This document shows, piece after piece, positions 6,131 through 10,768 of a stretch of 10,768 nt of DNA. The notes under the pieces are model-generated. The model saw nothing but the letters and a program-made list of their open reading frames with translations. It searched no databases and was not told the origin of the DNA. The stretch's first letter is position 1; every line of letters begins with the position of its first letter. The stretch comes from Paracoccaceae bacterium. Lineage in GTDB: Bacteria > Pseudomonadota > Alphaproteobacteria > Rhodobacterales > Rhodobacteraceae. The stretch is from contig WFUK01000019.1 of NCBI GenBank assembly GCA_015485015.1, positions 1 to 10,768 of the forward strand, written 5' to 3'. Both the position numbers and the translations under genes were made by a program.

Positions 6131-7213
6131 CACCTGTCGGTTAAAGATGCTTTCATAAGACCAAAGCGGGGCGTCTTGCCATTCAGGTGCCAGCCCTTGC
6201 CATGCGGTTGCTGCGTCGATGAGCTTTTCGGCCCATGTCTCCACGGTCTCATCCGCAAAAACGACCCCACCCAGGTTCATTCTTTGGGCCTGGGTGCGCA
6301 GCCCCAGGGTATCGCTGGCGACAATGCTATACCGCATTATGGCATATTCGCAAAACTTCAGCGAAGGCGCATAGGCGTGAAATTCCAGATTCATAAACGC
6401 CATGCCAACCCCGGGATTTTCCCGCAGTAATTCATAGAGCCGCGCCCTTGGCAGGCGGCCATAATAGGTGATATCGGGGTTTTCCCGCAGGCGCGCTTTT
6501 TGCTCGGGTTTGGCCGGCCCTGCGATATGAATGTGCAATCGTTTGCGCCCGCCTTCTTTGGCCGATATCCGGTCAAACACATCCAGAATAAATCCGGTTT
6601 TCCGGTTTTTGGGCTTCATCGAGCCGATAAACCAGATATTCGCCGGCTGGTCCGCCGCTGGCTCAAGGCTCTTTCCCGCGGGCAGGTTGTCATAGCCCAG
6701 ATCAATAATATCCGCTGGTTTGAACAGCTTGAAATGGTTGGTTTCGGCCGCCCAGGGGTTGCCCGCCAGCCGATGGGCGAAAATCTGCATCAGCAGGTTG
6801 GATAGCTTTTTGAAAAAGCCCCGCCGCCCGCGCGCCAGATTAACCGAGCGGTGGTCAACAACAATGGTGGATTTAGCCCGCAAAAGCACCAGCCCGATGC
6901 GCAGAAAAACAATCAAAGGCACGTTTTTCAACCGGTAAAAAACATGGATTACATCAATGCGCTCGTCGGCGCATTTTTTGGCGATGCGCAGCCCCTGACG
7001 GAAGATTGTATAGACCTTGCCGCCGGATCTGCGCCGCCGTAGGCACAGGAATTCGCAAAACTGCTTTTCGGTAATAAACCCGCGATTCTTCCCGAAATCC
7101 GCGACAATCACCTTCTCAACCCGATCCGATAAAAACGCCAATCGCGGAAATATCTCGGCGGCATTGGCACCGGCATCGCCCAATACATTGGCTGTCACAT
7201 ACAGGATTTTCAT
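6101..7213 (-). CDS. GT4-like (GT-B) glycosyltransferase
   Basis: A 370-aa cytoplasmic or membrane-associated glycosyltransferase with two Rossmann-like halves. The N-terminal acceptor half opens MKILYVTANVLGDAGANAAE. The C-terminal donor half contains IWFIGSMKPKNRK (193-205), LHIHIAGP (226-233), ITYYGRLPRARLYELLREN (248-266) and PSLKFCEYAIMRYSIVAS (283-300). The last segment is the nucleotide-sugar-binding region of GT4 enzymes, with E289 in the position of the second EX7E glutamate. The first EX7E glutamate is not obvious. Donor and acceptor are unknown; context suggests it adds the sugar modified by the three upstream genes. Its ATG overlaps the methyltransferase stop as ATGA, so translation is coupled. 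It is the last gene of the cassette and is convergent with the permease remnant. Confidence 0.8.
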   Translation of the reverse strand: MKILYVTANVLGDAGANAAEIFPRLAFLSDRVEKVIVADFGKNRGFITEKQFCEFLCLRRRRSGGKVYTIFRQGLRIAKKCADERIDVIHVFYRLKNVPLIVFLRIGLVLLRAKSTIVVDHRSVNLARGRRGFFKKLSNLLMQIFAHRLAGNPWAAETNHFKLFKPADIIDLGYDNLPAGKSLEPAADQPANIWFIGSMKPKNRKTGFILDVFDRISAKEGGRKRLHIHIAGPAKPEQKARLRENPDITYYGRLPRARLYELLRENPGVGMAFMNLEFHAYAPSLKFCEYAIMRYSIVASDTLGLRTQAQRMNLGGVVFADETVETWAEKLIDAATAWQGLAPEWQDAPLWSYESIFNRQVLKLYQQISA

Positions 7214-8154
7214 GAATCAGATAAGCGCAAGGCCGTGATGCAAGACCCTTCGGGGATGTCGATCAATTGCTCTGATCTATAGGCCTTGGTGTTTCGGGTT
7301 TTGCCGGCGGCATCGGCAAGGCAGAGCTGCACCCGTATTTTTTTGCCAAAGCTGAAATAGATCTGGTTCACCCCTGCAAGCTCTACTGGCGCGCCCCCGA
7401 TCTCGGTGGCCGCTTTTATACTGCCGTCATGGAAGGTCACCACCTGCCCGCTTAACGCCGTGCTTTCTTCGATATGAAAGCGCAAAAGCGGCTTGTTCTG
7501 GTGTAAGCCCCAGGACCAGCAGGCTGCGGGGTGGCGGCGCTCTCCGTCCTCATGGGTGGTGCAAAGGGTGACATCCTTTAATTTCGGGCAGGCTTTGTTA
7601 ACCGCCTCGACAATCCGCGCCTCCCCTTGGCGCGCCAAGGCCCAAACCCGGCCCATAATATAAAGCTTCACCCCCCATTCATCAGCGCGGGCATAGACAT
7701 TGCGCACAATATCAGGCCAGCCGCTGGCAAAATCATCGCCGCAAATTATGGTTTCGCTGTTAAAAAACCGGCTGAAAAAGTCAAAATTATCGCTCCAGCC
7801 GGGGTCTCCATGGGTGGCATCGTCAAAGTAAAACCCGATATCGTCGGTCCAGCTTTCCTGCACCACATCCGGCGCAAAGCCTTCATGCACCACCATATTG
7901 TCAATGCCGCTGGTGAATTTGTCAAAAAGGCTGCGGCTCAGGTCAATCCCCAGCCGCTTTTTCACCCAGGGGGCGGGCTCAAACGTGTCGATGGTATGGA
8001 TCGGGGCGGTGCCAACGCGGTTTTTATGAATCACATTGGTCGAGGAGCCAAAGAGCGGTCCTATTTCCAGATAGACCCCGGCTTTCTTTTGCGCGGCAAG
8101 CCTGCCTAAAAAATCAAGGCCGGTCAGGGTCATGGTGCGGGGGGCTTTGGGCAT
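7210..8154 (-). CDS. Class I SAM-dependent methyltransferase with C-terminal beta-rich extension
   Basis: A 314-aa protein. Residues ~25-145 look like a Methyltransf_24-type fold: motif I YLEIGPLFGSST (28-39), acidic IHTIDTFEP (52-60), then a DDATHG segment with D111, D112 and H115, and IICGDDF (136-142). The last three occupy the place of the metal-binding 'DG.H' and 'GDD' elements of sugar O-methyltransferases. Residues ~215-314 are not part of the methyltransferase core. They are rich in predicted beta strands (VVTFHDG, QIYFSFGKKIRVQLCL, CITALRLSD) and may be a sugar-binding or dimerisation module; I do not recognise the family. Inferred role: O-methylation of a nucleotide sugar or glycan. 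AGGAGA (complement of 8165-8170) lies 10 nt upstream of the ATG. It sits 24 bp behind the epimerase gene and overlaps the glycosyltransferase start by 4 nt. Confidence 0.75.
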   Translation of the reverse strand: MPKAPRTMTLTGLDFLGRLAAQKKAGVYLEIGPLFGSSTNVIHKNRVGTAPIHTIDTFEPAPWVKKRLGIDLSRSLFDKFTSGIDNMVVHEGFAPDVVQESWTDDIGFYFDDATHGDPGWSDNFDFFSRFFNSETIICGDDFASGWPDIVRNVYARADEWGVKLYIMGRVWALARQGEARIVEAVNKACPKLKDVTLCTTHEDGERRHPAACWSWGLHQNKPLLRFHIEESTALSGQVVTFHDGSIKAATEIGGAPVELAGVNQIYFSFGKKIRVQLCLADAAGKTRNTKAYRSEQLIDIPEGSCITALRLSDS

Positions 8155-8178
8155 TATCTGTCTCTCTCCTGAAGGGTA

Positions 8179-9099
8179 TTATACAAGCTGGCTTTCAAAC
8201 CATTTTAGCGTTTCGGGGATGCCGCGATTGAGCGTATAGGTCGGGGCGAATCCCAGCTCGCGCTTTGCGCGGCTGATATCGGCCCGGTTATGGCGCACCT
8301 CTCCTGTCATGGCCTCGGCATGAAACAGCTCAATCTCCCGCTGGCGATCATAGGAAAGGAAGATTTTTGCAATCTCCAGAATCGAAGTGCCTTTGCCCGT
8401 TCCCAGTTGAAATACCCCTTGGGCATCCTGTTGGATAACGCGGGTGATCGCATCCGAAATATCATCGACATAAATGTAATCCCGGGTTTGCAGGCCATCG
8501 CCATTGATCTTCAGCCGGTTTTGCTGGAAATACATTTTGCAAAAGGCCGATATCACACTGGCTTTGCGCCGGGAATTCGGGCCATAAACATTGGAAAACC
8601 GCAGGCTGGCAGAGCTGAGACCATAAGACCCCCGATAGGCAGAAAGCAAGCCTTCAACCGCCAGCTTATGCGCCCCGTAAGGCGAAAGCGGCTTGGCCGA
8701 GACCGTTTCATTGATCGCCCCGTCATAATCGCCAATGATAGCCCCGCCGGTCGAGGCGAAAACCACCTTGGCCTCGGGGGCATTCAGCCGCAGAAATTCC
8801 AGCATTTTCTGGGTTTTTACCACATTATTGTCAAAGCTGCGCAAGGGGTTTTCAATAGATTCCTGAACCGTGGTATAGGCCGCCAAATGCACCACCACAT
8901 CCGCCTGGCAATAAAGCGCCAGCAGGTCGTCCTGGGCAAAGCAGCCAATATACACCTCGTCAAAAAGCGCCTTTTCGGCATCGCTGGCCCCGTCAAACCA
9001 ATCCAGCGCCACCAGAGTTACATCCTTTTCCATCCGCCGGAGATAGGCGGCCAGATTGCGGCCGATAAACCCGAGGCCGCCTGTCATCAACACCCGCAT
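8179..9099 (-). CDS. GalE-like NAD-dependent nucleotide-sugar epimerase/dehydratase (extended SDR)
   Basis: A 306-aa extended short-chain dehydrogenase/reductase. The cofactor motif is GGLGFIG (7-13). The active site is S116/T117 in ASTGG with Y141 and K145 in SPYGAHK. LRFSNVYGPN and GDGLQTRDYIYVDDI are the usual substrate-binding and structural signatures of UDP-hexose 4-epimerase-type enzymes. It would isomerise or dehydrate an NDP-hexose(uronate) in the cytosol to supply a precursor for the glycan built by this cassette. Substrate and stereochemical outcome (UDP-Glc/Gal, UDP-GlcA/GalA or others) cannot be assigned. The ATG overlaps the stop of the upstream SQD1-like gene as TAATG, so the two nucleotide-sugar enzymes are translationally coupled. 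Confidence 0.88.
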   Translation of the reverse strand: MRVLMTGGLGFIGRNLAAYLRRMEKDVTLVALDWFDGASDAEKALFDEVYIGCFAQDDLLALYCQADVVVHLAAYTTVQESIENPLRSFDNNVVKTQKMLEFLRLNAPEAKVVFASTGGAIIGDYDGAINETVSAKPLSPYGAHKLAVEGLLSAYRGSYGLSSASLRFSNVYGPNSRRKASVISAFCKMYFQQNRLKINGDGLQTRDYIYVDDISDAITRVIQQDAQGVFQLGTGKGTSILEIAKIFLSYDRQREIELFHAEAMTGEVRHNRADISRAKRELGFAPTYTLNRGIPETLKWFESQLV

Positions 9100-10259
9100 T
9101 ACCAGCGCGCCTTGGTGTGAATCGTCGAGCGGCTCAGGCGGTCTTCATATTTTCCAACCGTGGCGCTGATTTCGGTCATCAGATGATCCGCCAGACAAAT
9201 CGGCTCAAAACCAAGCGAGCAAAGGCCCTGATTGCTGACTTTCAGGTTATTCTCGGCCGCTTCTTTGCGCGGATTGTTGTGATAGGCGATATCCACCCCG
9301 GTTTGCTCATGCAGCATCTGGGCCAGATCCCCCACCGTATGCACCTCCGCGATCTGGTTAAACACCTGAATGGGAGCGCCCACCTCGGGCGGGCATTCCG
9401 CGGCCAGAAAAACGCAACGGGCCGTATCCTGAATATGGATAAACGCCCGCGATTGCCCGCCGCTGCCATAAACCGTGAGCGGATGGTTGATTTGCGCTTG
9501 CAAAATAAACCGGTTCAGCACCGTGCCATATTCGCCATCATAGTCAAACCGGTTGATCAGGTCTTCATGGGAGGCGGTCAAATCGGTGTCGGTGCCCCAA
9601 ACAATGCCCTGATGCAGATCGGTAATTCTGAACCCCCAGTTTTTGGCATAAAACTGCATCAGCGTATGGTCCAGACATTTGGTCATATGGTAAATAGAGC
9701 CGGGGTTGGCAGGGTAAGGAATAACGATGTCTTTATTGGTTTGCTTGACCGTGATCGGCAGATAGCCCTCGGGGATCTCGCCAAAATCGTCGTTATAACC
9801 ATAGACCCCCATGGTCCCCAAATGCACAATATGGGGGTATTGCTTCAGCTCAACCAGAAGTGAAAACAGGTTATGGGTGCCGGAAAGGTTATTGTTAACG
9901 GTATAAGAGCGCTCCGCCCCGCCCAGCATTGAATAGGGCGCCGAGCGCTGCTCGGCAAAATGCACAATCACATCGGCATTAAACCCCGCCAGAATGGTCT
10001 TGAACCGCTCCGGATCATTGGCAATATCGCAGAACTTGAAGCTGATATTGCCAATATCCTGCGCCGCCTCCACCCGCCGCTCAATGGAGCGGATCGGGGT
10101 CAGGGAGGGGGAAGATAGCCGCTCCATAATCTCGCGCCGCGACAGGTTATCAACGATCAAAACCTCATAGCCATTTGCCGCAAAGTGCAAGGAAGTCGGC
10201 CAGCCGCAAAACCCGTCACCTCCTAATATAAGTGCTTTCAAGTTATCCATCCTATCCAT
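9099..10259 (-). CDS. UDP-sulfoquinovose synthase-like (SQD1/SqdB family) NAD-dependent epimerase/dehydratase
   Basis: A 386-aa extended SDR whose signatures match the SQD1/SqdB branch: GGDGFCGWPTSLHF (13-26), SLTPI, VHFAEQRSAPYSM (99-111), HLGTMGVYG (146-154), active-site Y190 and K194 in SIYHMTK, ITDLHQGIVWGT, NRFDYDGEYGTVLNRF and HPLTVYGSGGQSRAF. SQD1 makes UDP-sulfoquinovose from UDP-glucose and sulfite, normally for the membrane sulfolipid SQDG. Here no sqdC/sqdD/sqdX partner is seen; instead it leads a polysaccharide-type cassette, so a sulfonated or related sugar in a surface glycan is plausible. One difference: plant SQD1, as I recall, reads GTMGEYG, while this has V152 at the Glu position, so the reaction may have shifted. 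Two starts are possible (10259 and in-frame ATG at 10250), neither with a clear Shine-Dalgarno. Length is close to SqdB (~390-400 aa). Confidence 0.85.
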   Translation of the reverse strand: MDRMDNLKALILGGDGFCGWPTSLHFAANGYEVLIVDNLSRREIMERLSSPSLTPIRSIERRVEAAQDIGNISFKFCDIANDPERFKTILAGFNADVIVHFAEQRSAPYSMLGGAERSYTVNNNLSGTHNLFSLLVELKQYPHIVHLGTMGVYGYNDDFGEIPEGYLPITVKQTNKDIVIPYPANPGSIYHMTKCLDHTLMQFYAKNWGFRITDLHQGIVWGTDTDLTASHEDLINRFDYDGEYGTVLNRFILQAQINHPLTVYGSGGQSRAFIHIQDTARCVFLAAECPPEVGAPIQVFNQIAEVHTVGDLAQMLHEQTGVDIAYHNNPRKEAAENNLKVSNQGLCSLGFEPICLADHLMTEISATVGKYEDRLSRSTIHTKARW

Positions 10260-10280
10260 AAATTTAGTGTTAAAATCCCC

Positions 10281-10303
10281 AAGAGCCGCGCGCGGCGGCT
10301 CTT
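10281..10303 (-). terminator. Hairpin terminator at the end of the RTX gene
   Basis: A perfect 9-bp GC-rich stem (10281-10289 pairing with 10295-10303, loop of 5) overlaps the RTX stop codon. On the - strand it is followed by GGGGATTTT, a delayed and short T-run. It probably ends the RTX transcript and insulates the SQD1-like cassette. The weak T-tract lowers certainty. Confidence 0.55.
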
Positions 10304-10768
10304 AAAATACAAGATCCGCCTCGGTGAAACTGGTGCCGAGCGTCATATTCTCGATGAAAAGCACATCCCCCGCTTGGCCGCCCGCAGCGCCGGACAGGTC
10401 AAACTTAACCGCGCCCCAACTGGTCTGGCTGGCAAAGCCCAGCGCCTCGGTCGCATCGGCAAAGCCGTAACCCGAGAGGTCGATCTGATCCAGACCATCC
10501 TCAAACCCGCGCACCCGATCATCGCCGTAGCCCGCCGCAAAGATAAAAGTATCCACCGCGCCGTCATTGGAGCCATAAAGCCGGTCATTGCCCGCGCCGC
10601 CATCCAGAATATCCGCGCCGTTTTGGCCATAAAGCCAATCCCGGCCATCACCGCCATTCAGCACATCATTGCCGCCACCACCGCGCAGATCATCACTGCC
10701 CGCGCCGCCGTTCAGCTCGTCATTTCCAAGGTTGCCACGCAGCCGGTCATCGCCTTCACCGCCGTTCA
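10302..10768 (-). CDS. RTX / hemolysin-type calcium-binding repeat protein, C-terminal part (partial)
   Basis: The frame is open to the window end, so the N-terminus is missing; the GTG at 10664 is internal. The visible part starts with seven consecutive GGxGxDxLx-type nonapeptides, for example RGNLGNDEL, NGGAGSDDL and DGGAGNDRL, which fold into a calcium-binding parallel beta-roll outside the cell. After these come DTFIFAAGYGDDRVRGF and a Q/I-D-L-SGYGF stretch, then about 65 residues ending SFTEADLVF. This is the capping and secretion-signal arrangement of type I-secreted RTX proteins, where the uncleaved C-terminus is the export signal. Activity (protease, lipase, adhesin, glycan lyase or other) is set by the unseen N-terminal part. 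It ends 42 bp upstream of the SQD1-like gene on the same strand, with a hairpin between. Confidence 0.9.
   Translation of the reverse strand, partial: NGGEGDDRLRGNLGNDELNGGAGSDDLRGGGGNDVLNGGDGRDWLYGQNGADILDGGAGNDRLYGSNDGAVDTFIFAAGYGDDRVRGFEDGLDQIDLSGYGFADATEALGFASQTSWGAVKFDLSGAAGGQAGDVLFIENMTLGTSFTEADLVF
10551..10766 (-). repeat. Tandem 27-bp units encoding RTX nonapeptides
   Basis: About seven to eight 27-bp units encode NGGEGDDRL, RGNLGNDEL, NGGAGSDDL, RGGGGNDVL, NGGDGRDWL, YGQNGADIL and DGGAGNDRL, then a degenerate YGSNDGAVD. Unit length is constant, DNA identity between units is only partial, and the array continues beyond the window. Confidence 0.85.

Noticed and set aside
8290..9120. 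276-codon + strand frame opposite the GalE-like gene
   Set aside because: Shadow of a gene with intact Rossmann and YxxxK motifs; no independent support.
9117..9863. 248-codon + strand frame opposite the SQD1-like gene
   Set aside because: Antisense to a clearly conserved enzyme; composition is low-complexity shadow with no recognisable domain.
10551..10766. CRISPR-like regular repeats near the right end
   Set aside because: The 27-bp periodicity is coding: units translate to RTX nonapeptides without spacers.

Overview
The window reads as the chromosome of an alphaproteobacterium, most likely a Rhodobacterales (Roseobacter-type) member. The evidence is GC-rich coding sequence, a Caulobacter-type non-phosphorylative pentose pathway, an RTX calcium-binding repeat protein and a surface-polysaccharide gene block. 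The assignment is inferred from gene content only. No tRNA, rRNA, CRISPR array or transposase gene was seen.

Region A (1-5680) is a sugar-acid catabolic locus made of two convergent transcription units. On the + strand, a XylX-like FAH-superfamily dehydratase (truncated by the window start) is followed 11 bp later by an alpha-ketoglutarate semialdehyde dehydrogenase. On the - strand, running from about 5630 down to 2271, are a beta-hydroxyacid dehydrogenase (GarR/HIBADH type), an aldo/keto reductase of the L-fucose/L-galactose/D-threo-aldose 1-dehydrogenase type, an SMP-30-type sugar lactonase and a small DUF2231 membrane protein. Most of these are coupled by 1-4 nt overlaps. Together they fit a Weimberg-type route: aldose -> aldonolactone (AKR) -> aldonate (lactonase) -> [aldonate dehydratase, not in window] -> 2-keto-3-deoxy-aldonate -> alpha-ketoglutarate semialdehyde (FAH protein) -> alpha-ketoglutarate (ALDH). 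The sugar cannot be fixed from sequence; L-arabinose, D-xylose, D-arabinose or L-fucose-like sugars are all possible.

Region B (5616-6100) is a gene-poor, locally AT-rich junction. It holds a likely promoter and operator for the - strand sugar operon. It also holds a + strand remnant of the C-terminus of a KpsM/Wzm-type capsule-export ABC permease, cut off at its 5' side.

Region C (6101-10259, - strand) is a four-gene glycan cassette in tight coupling: a UDP-sulfoquinovose-synthase-like (SQD1/SqdB family) dehydratase, a GalE-like epimerase/dehydratase, a SAM-dependent methyltransferase with an extra C-terminal beta-rich region, and a GT4-like glycosyltransferase. It probably makes and attaches one or two modified sugars, one possibly sulfonated, on a surface polysaccharide or glycolipid.

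Region D (10281-10768) is the C-terminal end of a protein with hemolysin-type (RTX) calcium-binding nonapeptides, running off the window. A strong hairpin overlaps its stop codon and probably separates it from the glycan cassette.
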